Shown in pieces: positions 26,801-36,600 of a stretch of DNA of 64,000 bases (its first letter is position 1; each line of letters opens with the position of its first letter). This stretch comes from an uncultured Anaerolineae bacterium. GTDB lineage: Bacteria > Chloroflexota > Anaerolineae > Aggregatilineales > Phototrophicaceae. The stretch spans positions 62,001 through 126,000 of the forward strand of contig CAKQCB010000003.1 in the NCBI GenBank assembly GCA_934216615.1. The letters run 5' to 3'. The translations under genes and the position numbers were made by a program. The notes beneath the pieces are model-generated. The model was not told the DNA's origin and ran no database searches. It saw nothing but the letters and a program-made list of their open reading frames with translations.

Positions 26801-27883
26801 GACTTCGCTCGTCTGCGCTAACATTTCACTACGCGAAGGGACTTTAGAAATTTCTTCGATCACAATCAAGCCAATAATCGCGATCATCGACAAGACAAAC
26901 ATAAAAATGATGCCGCGCAAGGAAATATTGACGGACGTATTGCGGAACGCCCACAGCGCCGTGCCGATAATCACCGCCAGCGTAAACGCGATGGTGATCA
27001 AAACGCCGACGAGGAAAAGGTTAAAGTCTGCGGTGGCTAACGCGCCCCCAAACAATTGTTGTTGGATGTGTTCAACACGCGCTTCTAACGTGGGAAATGA
27101 GTAAAACGCCACGGCCAAGATCGCGTACATGAACAAGGCGCCTACCGTCCCTAACATCACAGGCATGCTGAGATACCCCATCATCGAACGCATGGGGCGC
27201 TTCGCATAATGTTGGATGAGCCGTAACACCCAGTACAAGGTCATCACACTACCGAAGACGGCGATATACATAAAGGCTGTTTCTTTAGACCCCAAACTGC
27301 CTAACATGGACGCCGCGAAAATATAGAGCCAACGGGCTTTTCGCCTCAAGTTCAGCGGGCCATCGATGTACATAAACGTTGCATACACCATAATCAGCGT
27401 GAAGAAGATCGAAGGCGTATCTTCGCGGATATACCGATGGTGATATAACAACAATGGTGAGATCAGAATCATGATGGAGGCTAATAACGCGCCCGTTCGT
27501 CCCAACCAACGTTGGAACAAAAATGGGAACATCACCATCAAAATGCCTAAGACCGCAGGGTAAACGCGGGCGCTAAAATCCGAATCGCCAAATAAGAAAT
27601 AGGAAAAGGCGATTGCATGGAATAAGATCGGCCCGTGCATTAACGGCGTGTGGGCGAAGTTACCATCTTTATAGAGCAGATATGAATAGTACGTATGCAA
27701 ACTTTCATCATGGCTCATCACACGGTCGCCCAAAGCGTAAAACCGCGTCACCACCGCGATGATGAAAATGAGTATCATGGCGAGTGTGTAGGCATTTACC
27801 TTAACCCCACGTGACAACCAACGGCTCAAAAAATCTGATGATCCGTCAGTCGTTCCCCCCGATTTTGGAAATGTCGCTGCCAT
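23897..27883 (-). CDS. TIGR03663-type GT-C membrane protein fused to an NHL beta-propeller
   Basis: 1328 residues. N-terminal half (about 30-800) has some 14-16 membrane helices. The first large loop, VMSHDESLHTYYSYLLYKDG with HTPLMHGP, has the acidic pair expected at a GT-C active site (compare GT39/PMT_2). About 850-970 is a soluble domain. About 975-1270 holds roughly six NHL repeats (GLVYVSDTGNKRVRVY and GRLFVADTWNRRISVF are clear blades), forming a propeller. The tail (1300-1328) is Thr/Glu-rich. The start is 2 bp after the anti-sigma stop, so it is translated with the sigma/anti-sigma pair. A lipid-linked-sugar glycosyltransferase is likely; donor and acceptor are unknown. Confidence 0.82.
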   Translation of the reverse strand: MAATFPKSGGTTDGSSDFLSRWLSRGVKVNAYTLAMILIFIIAVVTRFYALGDRVMSHDESLHTYYSYLLYKDGNFAHTPLMHGPILFHAIAFSYFLFGDSDFSARVYPAVLGILMVMFPFLFQRWLGRTGALLASIMILISPLLLYHHRYIREDTPSIFFTLIMVYATFMYIDGPLNLRRKARWLYIFAASMLGSLGSKETAFMYIAVFGSVMTLYWVLRLIQHYAKRPMRSMMGYLSMPVMLGTVGALFMYAILAVAFYSFPTLEARVEHIQQQLFGGALATADFNLFLVGVLITIAFTLAVIIGTALWAFRNTSVNISLRGIIFMFVLSMIAIIGLIVIEEISKVPSRSEMLAQTSEVVTEEVRESNTVVYAVWVGSAALIALFIVMKLKGIWTTLRRFPEFDILLIMGSLLLPWMTALFTYSAYHIGGADASDYMGDGLIRILAVLIPLWLVAIVAGLLWNWKRWLIATTVFLILYVFFFTTMFTNPAGLGTGMVGSLGYWLEQQGERRGSQPQYYYQMIIMPIYEYLPMLGGFVAMLAGMVNFWGTRRNAKEAALLNAELPADDESPKEDPKRARDRVLFGPERLRRLSFILFTSWWAAFNFIAYTLAGEKMPWLGTHLTLPLIFMTAWYFGRVFEKINWAQFFSRGWLYLLLMPLFAIAVFQLIAAYADGRTPFGGLEQVQLQNTNQWLAILFMAVVIGILIFLIARRTSFRLMRAMVGLSAFVILSAMTVRTAWMASYINYDYATEYLVYAHAAPGVKQMMEQIDELTRRLPEGNNIRIAWGFNAWPVTWYFRHLTNAGYFGSSPTPSMLQDAVAVYASQDMRSSVEPLLENNYYRFEYMRMWWPSWNYYNLNTGRILEILGISTVDPNIDPNAEIVAAQRGASIRRGIWDIWWARDYTQYGLAMGENYSVDNWTPSERLYFYVRKDVAAQIWNLGVGSGSALNPLENQTANICIDNWQQIDASVIFQNPTDAGQMVRPLGMDVDAEGNVYIAEDGSNRILVYSPDGEFIRALTAPSGDTFSRPIGLEVDTASNRLYIAEFEFGRERISVIDLETNTLILQWGEPGAYGEAAQAEPTDALWGPRDIAIDANGLVYVSDTGNKRVRVYTSEGQWVRDIGSAGANLGNLNEPSGLAISADGRLFVADTWNRRISVFNTADGTPLYTFNVRAWYEDLGNRPYLSVDSERSLLYVTDPDAGRVLVYDLEGNCVGSFGMLSETPVGFNDFRVIGGIVATESGSVYVSDYQAGRVLRFEPNFEANIFDDAGLILPENTMEVIDIIDLETQESVLDEFLMTTQEVVETTETVESTPETTVEATVEPAG

Positions 27884-27885
27884 AA

Positions 27886-28467
27886 CTAAGAATTCCTCTC
27901 TGGTTCTTGTGTTGCGCCTACCACATTGGAGCTATTTATCGGTGCATATTGCGGTTGTACGGGTGGCGTTGGTTCAGCGCTCTCTAAAGTGACCACACAA
28001 TAACATTCCGCTGTTGGCATAGCCACCCGAAAATGATCTATGCTGTATGTTTCATTAAGCTCAACCACACGCGGGGTCGGTTGCAGTGGAAGCACCCCAC
28101 CCAGCGATTGTTGGCTCATCGACAATGAAATGACAAAACTCATCACCATGACGATCACAGCCATACTATATCGTCGTGGATGTAACTGAAAAAGGGTTTC
28201 GCGCGGGCGACGCACTTCTTCTTGAACAGCAGCCCATATGTCTCCAAAATGAGGGGCGGTCTTCAACCCCACACGGGGCATCTGCTGTTGCAAAGATTGG
28301 GTCAGTTCGCGTTGTTGACGCATTTCTTGATAACAAGCGTCACAATGATCTAAATGCGAGGCCACACGGTGACGCAAATCCACATTTAATTCACGACGGA
28401 CATAACGCATCAGATACTGTCGTGTCTGTTTGCAGTTCAGCTCGTTGATCGTTGGGTGTGTTGTCAT
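27886..28467 (-). CDS. Zinc-finger anti-sigma factor
   Basis: 193 residues. N-terminal ZAS-type motif H38-xxx-C42-xx-C45 (HLDHCDAC), one membrane helix (about 98-117, MAVIVMVMSFVISLSM), and an extracytoplasmic Pro-rich tail. This is the RsiW/ChrR-like arrangement that holds an ECF sigma factor inactive until the membrane-side signal is sensed. The start overlaps the end of the sigma gene by four bases, the usual coupling. Confidence 0.88.
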   Translation of the reverse strand: MTTHPTINELNCKQTRQYLMRYVRRELNVDLRHRVASHLDHCDACYQEMRQQRELTQSLQQQMPRVGLKTAPHFGDIWAAVQEEVRRPRETLFQLHPRRYSMAVIVMVMSFVISLSMSQQSLGGVLPLQPTPRVVELNETYSIDHFRVAMPTAECYCVVTLESAEPTPPVQPQYAPINSSNVVGATQEPERNS

Positions 28468-29060
28468 GACTCAAAACTCAACAATTCTTGAAGTAAAACC
28501 GTGCCTTCTGTTTGAAGCAAACTGCGCAAAGCATCGTGCGCTAGACGCACACGACTTTCAGCGGTCTTCGGTGGACAGTCCATCACTTCGGCAATTTCGC
28601 GGTACGTCAATGCGTGACCGTAGCGTAACACCACCGCTTCCCGTAAAAGTGGCGAAAGCCCTCTTAAGGCTTCTTCTAATTTCGCCTGTACCGTTTGACG
28701 TGCATACGCCGCTTCTGGCAGTTCTGAGTTTGGTGAGTGAGGTGTCTTTTGTAAAAGCTGATGAATGTCCAAGCACGGCAGTTTATTACGGCGGTAGACA
28801 TTTCGACAGCGCGAAATCGCGATGGTGTATAACCACGTTTTAAATGCTGACCGTTCTGGGTCATAACGGTATAAGTTCTTAAAGGCATACACAAAAGATT
28901 CTTGCATCACGTCTTCAGCATCTTCACGGTTGAGCAGCAAGCTAAAACACAGCCGATACACACCCTCTACGAAGGCGTCATACAGTTCTGCATAAGCAGT
29001 TTGGTCACCTTGCAAACTACGGCGAATTACAGATTGAATCTCTACGGGTTGTTCAGGCAC
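28464..29060 (-). CDS. ECF-family RNA polymerase sigma factor
   Basis: 198 residues. Region 2: NREDAEDVMQESFVYAFKNL and FKTWLYTIAISRCRNVYRR (core and -10 binding). Region 4: LSPLLREAVVLRYGHALTYREIAEVMDCPPKTAESRVRLAHDALR (helix-turn-helix for -35). No long region 3, so an ECF type. Paired with the downstream anti-sigma factor. Its targets are not known; location between GT-C genes suggests control of envelope genes. Confidence 0.95.
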   Translation of the reverse strand: MPEQPVEIQSVIRRSLQGDQTAYAELYDAFVEGVYRLCFSLLLNREDAEDVMQESFVYAFKNLYRYDPERSAFKTWLYTIAISRCRNVYRRNKLPCLDIHQLLQKTPHSPNSELPEAAYARQTVQAKLEEALRGLSPLLREAVVLRYGHALTYREIAEVMDCPPKTAESRVRLAHDALRSLLQTEGTVLLQELLSFES

Positions 29061-29153
29061 ATCCCGCCCCTCTCACAATGCTGTTGAATTTTCATCTCAA
29101 TATGGTTCGTACTTTATACAAACTGTGTCGTTAAAAGTCTTAAGCACAACTTT

Positions 29154-31082
29154 CTAACCTACCGGTGTAACGGTTTGAACGCCGTCATAAATATCTTGAC
29201 GAAGCCATAAATCCACATTGCTGGTGGATGTAATCGGCATACGGGTACGCCCTTGCGTCCAGAATGCCAGCGCGTCCATGCCCATCATCGTCGCAGGACT
29301 CCATGTAGAATACAACGTGAAACTTTGCCCCACATATGGAAGTGTCCATTGATCCGGTATGATGTTTTCGGTCATGACCACCATCGACGCGCCATTGGCT
29401 TCACGGTAATCGTTCACAAACCGTGCATTAGAAAAGTCGCGCAGAAGCCACGCCACCACAGGGTCATTGGGCGCATACACCGCGACATCTACCAGCGGAA
29501 AACCGAGCGTTTCACGGTCGGCAATTTGCAACATGGTTTGGCGCAGAAGCACCGTATCATCGCTGGTGGCTTGTAGGTGCCAAAGGTTGGCAGGTCTTTG
29601 GGCATAAAACACCCCACTGTTCCACCCTGCTCCCAGTGACGTGAACAACCCGAAGATCAAAATGCCCAACCCAAACCCTTGAGCTGCCGCGCGCACATTC
29701 CACAAACTGGCGACCATCGAAAAAGACACGATCATGAATAAGACGGAAACCACCGCCAAAATGACCATGACGTTCTGAAAATCAAACACAAATGGGGTAT
29801 CTGTGCCTGCAGTCAAGAAGGAACGTGAAATCGCTTGGATGGCGACCGCGAAGGCAAAACACAGCCCTAACATCACCACAAGCCCAACCCAACGCACCCA
29901 GTAAGGGATGCCCCAAAATGCAGCGCGACGGTCATGGGCAAACAGACGAACAAAGGCGACGCTGGCAAGTCCACCTAGCGGTAACGTGAACCAAACGGAA
30001 TACCTAACTGCACCTTCGCCAGAGATCAAAAACGATGCGACGATTCCCAAGATCACCCACGCGACAAAAAAGCGTTCGACAAGCGTAATGCTCTCTGCGC
30101 GGAACATCAATACAAGGCCAACGATGGCAAAAATCCATAAAAACGGCTCATAAAAAAGTGAGGCGATCAAAGGCAGCGCATTGACTTGAATCACGGCAGG
30201 TTGTGACAGTAAGCGCACCAACCCATCAAAGACACCGCCCAACTGACTAAACCGATCTGGCACGGTTAAGAAAAGGGTCGCTACGCTAAAAATCACCAAA
30301 GCGGTGATCAACAGCGCATAGCCCCAAGGGATACTTTGGATCAATGACTTGGTGGTATCGACATAAGATGGCACAGGAGGATGTTCCGCTTCATCCGTTT
30401 CATCCTCAAAGCCAAAGTCGTTCGGCATAGGCGTGAATAACAAGGCGATCAAAAAGGCGATGACGAGGATGAGCGCAAGAAGTAAGCCTGCGGGGTCAGC
30501 GAGGAAAATCAGCGTCCCAGTGAGGACAACGGCCAAAACCCCATACGTGCTGTGACGTGTACGGTACAGTTGATAGACCACGCTCAACAAGCCCACGACG
30601 GTGAGCAGTGACCAAATGCTCGGCGCAGACATGCGTGAGGCGATGAACAGCGTTGGAGAGAAGAACAGGAAAACGCTCAACGCAAAGGCGCGACTGCGAC
30701 CTAACATCCCGCGCAACACTATCGGCGAGATGACTAAAAGAGCGCCGATGAACACCGTGGCGATGCGCGCCGTCATTTCGTTCGCGCCCATCAATTGGAA
30801 AGAGAATAACTGCCCAAGAAAAATCAAAGGGCTGGCGGTCTGTGCAGGAACATTCGGCGCGGTTGGGCTTGAAGCTTGCCATGCAGAAAGCGCACTGCTG
30901 GCTTCAAGGGGCAACATTGGCACGGTATCCGTTTCTGCCAAGCGCAGTACAAAAGCCACCAAAACCAGCGCGATATACCCGAGTAATTCCCATGAAACCG
31001 AGAACTCACGCGTGTTTTCTTGCGCGCTAGAAGTCTCACGCAAGCGCCGAAATGACTGACCAAACGTTAGATTTTCCTGCAT
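29154..31082 (-). CDS. GT39-like polytopic membrane protein
   Basis: 642 residues from the ATG at 31082, chosen for the AAGGA site nine bases upstream; the frame is open to 31139, which would overlap the preceding gene. About 12-13 membrane helices. The first loop (ETDTVPMLPLEASSALSAWQ) is in the position of the GT-C acidic loop but lacks a clear Asp-Asp/Glu pair, so catalytic status is unsure. C-terminal about 150 residues are soluble. It sits 13 bp after the DUF2298 gene and 93 bp before the sigma gene. Confidence 0.72.
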   Translation of the reverse strand: MQENLTFGQSFRRLRETSSAQENTREFSVSWELLGYIALVLVAFVLRLAETDTVPMLPLEASSALSAWQASSPTAPNVPAQTASPLIFLGQLFSFQLMGANEMTARIATVFIGALLVISPIVLRGMLGRSRAFALSVFLFFSPTLFIASRMSAPSIWSLLTVVGLLSVVYQLYRTRHSTYGVLAVVLTGTLIFLADPAGLLLALILVIAFLIALLFTPMPNDFGFEDETDEAEHPPVPSYVDTTKSLIQSIPWGYALLITALVIFSVATLFLTVPDRFSQLGGVFDGLVRLLSQPAVIQVNALPLIASLFYEPFLWIFAIVGLVLMFRAESITLVERFFVAWVILGIVASFLISGEGAVRYSVWFTLPLGGLASVAFVRLFAHDRRAAFWGIPYWVRWVGLVVMLGLCFAFAVAIQAISRSFLTAGTDTPFVFDFQNVMVILAVVSVLFMIVSFSMVASLWNVRAAAQGFGLGILIFGLFTSLGAGWNSGVFYAQRPANLWHLQATSDDTVLLRQTMLQIADRETLGFPLVDVAVYAPNDPVVAWLLRDFSNARFVNDYREANGASMVVMTENIIPDQWTLPYVGQSFTLYSTWSPATMMGMDALAFWTQGRTRMPITSTSNVDLWLRQDIYDGVQTVTPVG

Positions 31083-31095
31083 CTTTGAATTCCTT

Positions 31096-33657
31096 TCAGC
31101 GCTGATCGACACGGTAATAGCGACTGCCACCGGTATCACAGACCACTTCTAAGTTGTCACGGAACTTGATCTCGGCTTCCCATCCATAGCGGTTTGCTTC
31201 GGCGGTTCCAAACATGATGTAATCAATGCCATATCGTTCTGCAATAGATTCGACAGGGGGCCAAGACAATTCGCTGTATAAACGCTCAATATCCGCTTCG
31301 CGTGAACCCGCAATCGCGCCATAGGTTGACCCGCGCCACTGTGATTCATGACCGGGCCAGTTGAGAACTACAGGTATCCCCGTGAGGGTCGCGGTACGTC
31401 CGGCTTGCCCCCCAGAATACGAACCGGCGATGGATTCAGCTACAACCACAGTTTGCGAGCCAACCAAGTTTTGTAAACACTGGACGGCGGCATAGTCCGA
31501 ACCGCTTGTAAAGCGCGTACCCCCGTCTAAGGTGAGCGCGTTGAGCGAAGCGCTTGAGCCTAACCCGCCTGCCATCGGTGAAAACATGCGGTATTGCGGC
31601 GCAACCGCCACAAACAATAAACCTAACGTCACCACAATAAGGGTCGCACCCGCTAAACCAGCGCGTACCACACCGTTCACCTGTCGTAAGTTGAATGAAG
31701 GCAGGTTGCCCGCCAAAACGACTTCGTACACGGCGAATGCGGCGGCTAAACTCCATAACAACCACGCTTGATAATAGAATTTAAAAACCGTGTTCATGCG
31801 CGTGCCAAAATAATCACGCAGATAGAAATAGTCAGGAACGAGCGTCAGCACCAACCCCATCCCCACCAGCAATAAAACAAAGCCTGTCGCGGGCGAGTAG
31901 GTGATGATAGGCAGTGAGTGCGCGTCATTGTGTTCGTCTTCGCGTAGACGTGGGAATAAACGCGCGATGACGACCATCAAGCCCAACACCAAGACAATAG
32001 TTGTTACACTGTGAGTCACTCTTTTACTCAGTATTTGGCCTAAAACTGCATCCCAAGTCCCTGTTCCGCGTACCTCACTCGCCAACCAACCCGCAAATTC
32101 GACGTTGGTCGCCATCAATAACGCGATAATGGCGATGATTCCGACAATGGCTAAAGCGAAGCCCGCAAGAAATTGGAGTGCCAAACGAGTATTCAAGCGT
32201 TTTTCACCACGCCATGCTTCAATCGCTAAATAGATCGTCAAGATGACGAACAAAGGCCCGAAGTTAATGAAAAACTGCTGGATCGGCGTTGGAAAAATCA
32301 GGTTTGGAATCAACCCGCCCGCTTGCGAACGGAAGCTGATCAAGAAGGGTAGATAAGCAATCAACGCCACAGCGCCAATCGTCACGCCTTGAATCGCAAT
32401 CTGCACAAGGTCTTGCACGCCCAAGCGTCCCCGCCCTTTGCCCATTAAGCGCCTTAAACCCTCTGCCCCAAGGATGCCCGCCGCATAAATCGGCCCATCC
32501 CATGTATTTAAAAAGACCAACCCCCCAATCACCAACCCATAAAAAACCAATTCGGTGATTTTGGGCGGTCGTCCCCGTAACAACACATTCAGCGCGAGGC
32601 CGAGCGCCATCACAGCAAACGGTAGGGAAAGCACATGCGGATGCACGTCCGCCAACAGGTAGCTAAATTGCGGGAATTCGTCGATCACTTCTTGGCGCAC
32701 ACCATCCAGATAACGGTCGTTCAATACGCGCGCGGAACGGAACCACCACCAATCCCCCCACTCCAAGAAGTTGCTATTGCCACTTGGCAAGGGGTCTTGA
32801 CGATTATCTGTGTCTAAAAAGCGCAGATATTCCGCCGAAGCCGTCCCCGTTTGATAGGGAATTTCGATCAGTGGGAATTGGAAATTGCTCATCAACACGA
32901 CGAAGATCAGCCCGAACACGCCTGCGAAAATTGGCCCGCGCACACGCGGAACGATCTCGGTGACGCTCTGACTGGCATCAGCAACACGTTTTCTCAACGC
33001 CGCAAATTGATGAGAACGGGCGAGGTTGTACACCACGCCAAAAGCCGTCACACCCGTGAGCGCAAACAGCAGGGAAATGGTCATATTCATGGCGTAGGTG
33101 CTGGAAACCCCGCTCAGTTTCGCCAGCATCGCCGCGATCACATAGCCGAAGTAGTAATAGCTGATGGAATAACCGGACATCCAAGGGTCATTCGGCGGGA
33201 AACTTTCGCTGCGCATAATCCCGCTGATGAACGCCAGTTCCATCGGCTTTTCGGTGCTGGTGATCTCATTTTGATGCGCGCGATACACACACCAACTCAC
33301 AAACAGCACGAAGAATAAGACTTCCACCACAATGATCATGGTGCGGTTGTCGCGCCACCACTGGCGCAGGTCGATGCGTTCGCCTTTGAAATACATGAAC
33401 AAGGCGACGATGAAGACGATCAGCCACGCAAATACAATATCACCTTGCGTGTTGCCTAAGAACCCTGTGCTTCCTAATATCCAGAAAACCCAACCCACCA
33501 GCAGTAAACCGATGGCCCGCGCAAAGGTATAACCACGATCAGGCAAGCCGGGAAGTAAGCGCAAAGCGAGGGGGACGGCTGTCCACCCCACAACGGTAAC
33601 TAAAAGCCACCAACTCGCAATGATCCATCCTTCGCGTGTTATCCAATCAATAATCAC
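31096..33657 (-). CDS. DUF2298 (Chlor_Arch_YYY) membrane protein
   Basis: 853 residues, about 18 membrane helices. Family features: LLPGLPDRGYTFAR near the N-terminus, EKPMELAFISGIMRS with DPW in the first large loop, the eponymous ISYYYFGYV, LLADVHPHVLSLPFA, and TRMNTVFKFYYQAW. The same landmarks recur in the C-terminal half of the neighbouring 1775-residue protein. Topology and a loop acid resemble GT-C transferases, but biochemical function is not established. Starts 2 bp after the upstream stop. Confidence 0.88.
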   Translation of the reverse strand: MIIDWITREGWIIASWWLLVTVVGWTAVPLALRLLPGLPDRGYTFARAIGLLLVGWVFWILGSTGFLGNTQGDIVFAWLIVFIVALFMYFKGERIDLRQWWRDNRTMIIVVEVLFFVLFVSWCVYRAHQNEITSTEKPMELAFISGIMRSESFPPNDPWMSGYSISYYYFGYVIAAMLAKLSGVSSTYAMNMTISLLFALTGVTAFGVVYNLARSHQFAALRKRVADASQSVTEIVPRVRGPIFAGVFGLIFVVLMSNFQFPLIEIPYQTGTASAEYLRFLDTDNRQDPLPSGNSNFLEWGDWWWFRSARVLNDRYLDGVRQEVIDEFPQFSYLLADVHPHVLSLPFAVMALGLALNVLLRGRPPKITELVFYGLVIGGLVFLNTWDGPIYAAGILGAEGLRRLMGKGRGRLGVQDLVQIAIQGVTIGAVALIAYLPFLISFRSQAGGLIPNLIFPTPIQQFFINFGPLFVILTIYLAIEAWRGEKRLNTRLALQFLAGFALAIVGIIAIIALLMATNVEFAGWLASEVRGTGTWDAVLGQILSKRVTHSVTTIVLVLGLMVVIARLFPRLREDEHNDAHSLPIITYSPATGFVLLLVGMGLVLTLVPDYFYLRDYFGTRMNTVFKFYYQAWLLWSLAAAFAVYEVVLAGNLPSFNLRQVNGVVRAGLAGATLIVVTLGLLFVAVAPQYRMFSPMAGGLGSSASLNALTLDGGTRFTSGSDYAAVQCLQNLVGSQTVVVAESIAGSYSGGQAGRTATLTGIPVVLNWPGHESQWRGSTYGAIAGSREADIERLYSELSWPPVESIAERYGIDYIMFGTAEANRYGWEAEIKFRDNLEVVCDTGGSRYYRVDQR

Positions 33658-33659
33658 GT

Positions 33660-36600
33660 TTAACCTACTTCCTGCAACACTGCGTCATGATTTACGCGAT
33701 AAATAACCGATTCGCCGATGGTGAATACAGGTTCGATCAAGCCCATCGTTTCCATTTCAGCAAATTTTTCTAAGCCAGAGGCTAAATAATATGCTTGTTC
33801 CATGCGTCCTACAATGAGATATTGCACATCATGTAATTGCAATAAACGCCACGCAAAACCGATGTTGCTGGTTTGATAGAATGCGTTCACGTTGGCGTTA
33901 CGCATTTCTACTTCACGCCCCATCGCTTCTAACGTGCGTTGTTGGCGTTGATGGAAATTCCAGCCGACCACCGTCGGCAGACCCGTATAAATAGATATAC
34001 GTCCGTTCCAGCGGTACTGGGTATCCGTCCCCAAGCCTTCCAAAATGACAGGCGTGCCTTGTACGTTATCCTGCAACCAGCGGATCATGGCGTAATCTTC
34101 TGCGAGTGTAAATGGTGAAAAACCCGCATTTTCGCCTTCGTACTGCACCGAGTACTGCATATAATCCATGCCATCCAGCGTGAGCAGGACTTCGTGGGAT
34201 TGTCGGAATACCGCCTTGCCTTGAATCGCCATCACAGGAAATAGTGCGGCGATCCCGAATAAGATCATGAAGACGGCATACCACACATATTTAAAACCAC
34301 TCCACCAACGGCTCAAAGCCTCAAAACAACAAGATGCGGCGACCGCGCCGACCACGCTGAACATCAACCATGCTTGAATGTAGAATTTGAACACCGTATT
34401 TTGACGGCCAATATCCCCACCCAACACGATATATTCCACGCCGAGCGTCAGCCCTAAAGCCAAGCCCATCAAGGCTAATAAAAACTGTATAACACGGCTT
34501 TGATTGCGACGGAAGAATAACACTGTCACCCAAATTAATAGCGGCAAGACGATCAATGTGACTTGGTATTCGATCATCGCCAAAATGACGGATGCCAAGA
34601 CCCCCAACGTGATGATGCCAACCAGCGCGAACATGGGAAGCCATTTCCCGCGCAAACTGCTCACTTTTTCACGTCGAAGCCAGCGAACCGTATCCCAGAT
34701 CAGGAACGAGACGATCAAGAAGATGAATAGGCCGTGAATGTCCAAGAACGCCCACAAGGGGGATTTTCCGTCGTGCCACAGCAAAACGCTGTTATACGTG
34801 GAGGCGTACCAAGAAGTGAACGGCATCACCGCGACGAAACTGGCAACGGCAAACCCGCCCACCCGAACGACAAACGCGGTGAGGGATTCACGTGTGATCG
34901 TGCGCCAAGATAACCACCATGCAAAGGACAGACCAGCACCCGCAAAAATCATGTAGGTGATCCAGTCCCATGTATTGGTCGCGCGTAACATCCCGACAAA
35001 CACGCCAATCAAGACATGCTGTAGGATGCGGTTGGTGCGGTTTCGTGGGTCTTTGCCTGCGACTAAAATCTCATTCAAGATGAAGGCAAAAAGCGCAAAC
35101 TGCATCGGCATCGAAATCATGTGCGCGTGCATATCGGCATAAATGAAGGTGAACGCCGGCATTTCGGTGATCGCCCCGCCTTCTACGCCGGGGGTTTCTG
35201 CATAGACACGGCTCGGCCCCCAGAACCAGCGATCTGCGTTTACACGTAGCGGCACTCTATCGAAAAACTGTTGTAAACCAGAGGTGATGCTTGAAATCAA
35301 ACGAGTGGAATTATCCAGTTCGTAACGAAGTCGGTCTGCCAAATTGTTATTGGCGACGCGCTCAACGATGTCTTGATAAACTTCGGGCGGAGGCGTCATG
35401 CCGTTGGTGTCTGTATATTCTTCGATGAGGAAGTTTTGCATTCCCGTTGGGCGTACATAACCACCCATCTGCGCCAACCCTGTTAATGCGATGCGTGGGG
35501 TATCCAAGTTGCCGACGACCACCGACAACAAGATCGCCAGCACACCCGCGACAAATGGGTTTGCCAACTTACGGACGCGCTTCTGCGCATCACGGTCTCG
35601 CCAGTAATCGCGCAGACGATGAGCCGCGCTGTACGCAACTGAGAATGCGCCAATGCCCGCTGTTGCAAACAAGGTCGGCAGAATGAGGTTATAGGCAAAT
35701 GAAGGCGTGATCCCTAATAACAATACGGGCGTTCCCACAATCACGAAGCCAAAATAGTAGTAGTTGATGAACCCGCCTGCATACCAAGGGTCAATTGCAG
35801 GGAAGATGGTGCTTCGCAAAACGCCGTTGAAGTACGCAAAATCCATCGGTTTTTCGCCACCGAACCCTGAAACCCACAGGTCAGGGTTGGTCAACCGCAC
35901 GCCGATGAACGCGATGAATAACACCCACGTGATCAACTCGATCACCAACAGCCGTTTCCATGCTTTACGAATGAACTCAACAAACTCTGCACGCGAACGC
36001 CAAGCGAGTAACACGCCGAAAACGAACAGCGCGATCATCGCCCCTGCAATGCCGACTTGCGACCAAACAGGGATTCTGAGACTGCTCAAAAACCATGTGA
36101 TCCAGCCGGTGAGGAACATCCCGCCAAATTTCGCGAAGGCATAGCCACGATCAGAGAGGCCGGGCAATAACTTGAAGAACAAGGGGAAAACGCTCAAGCC
36201 GAACAAGCCGAGCGCAACCCACCATGCGATCACCCCAACCACTTGATTGGTATTGATGATACTTTCGGGGTGAAAGCGTTCGCTCCATGTCCCGTTTTCA
36301 TATTGGGTTTCGCGCATTTGCTCAGTAAAACGCAGATGCGTAGGCGCGGCATCCGCCATTTCAGACGTGATGTTGGACGCCACCCCAACAATCTGCTCAG
36401 AACAGAAATACCACGTAGACGCATACGGACAGTTAAAATAAGGTTGCCCGCTGTTCACTTCAACAAGCGGAACCGAACCGAGGATGTCTTGTACACGCGC
36501 GGGGTCATAGTCTGCGCTACGTTGGAAGATGAACACGACCGGATGATCATAGACGCTGAAAGCTTCTTCAGATTCGATTTCGTTGAGCCACTCAGGGCCG

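Noticed and set aside
31083..31139. N-terminal extension of the GT39-like gene
   Set aside because: It would overlap the DUF2298 gene end; the ATG at 31082 has a proper AAGGA site.
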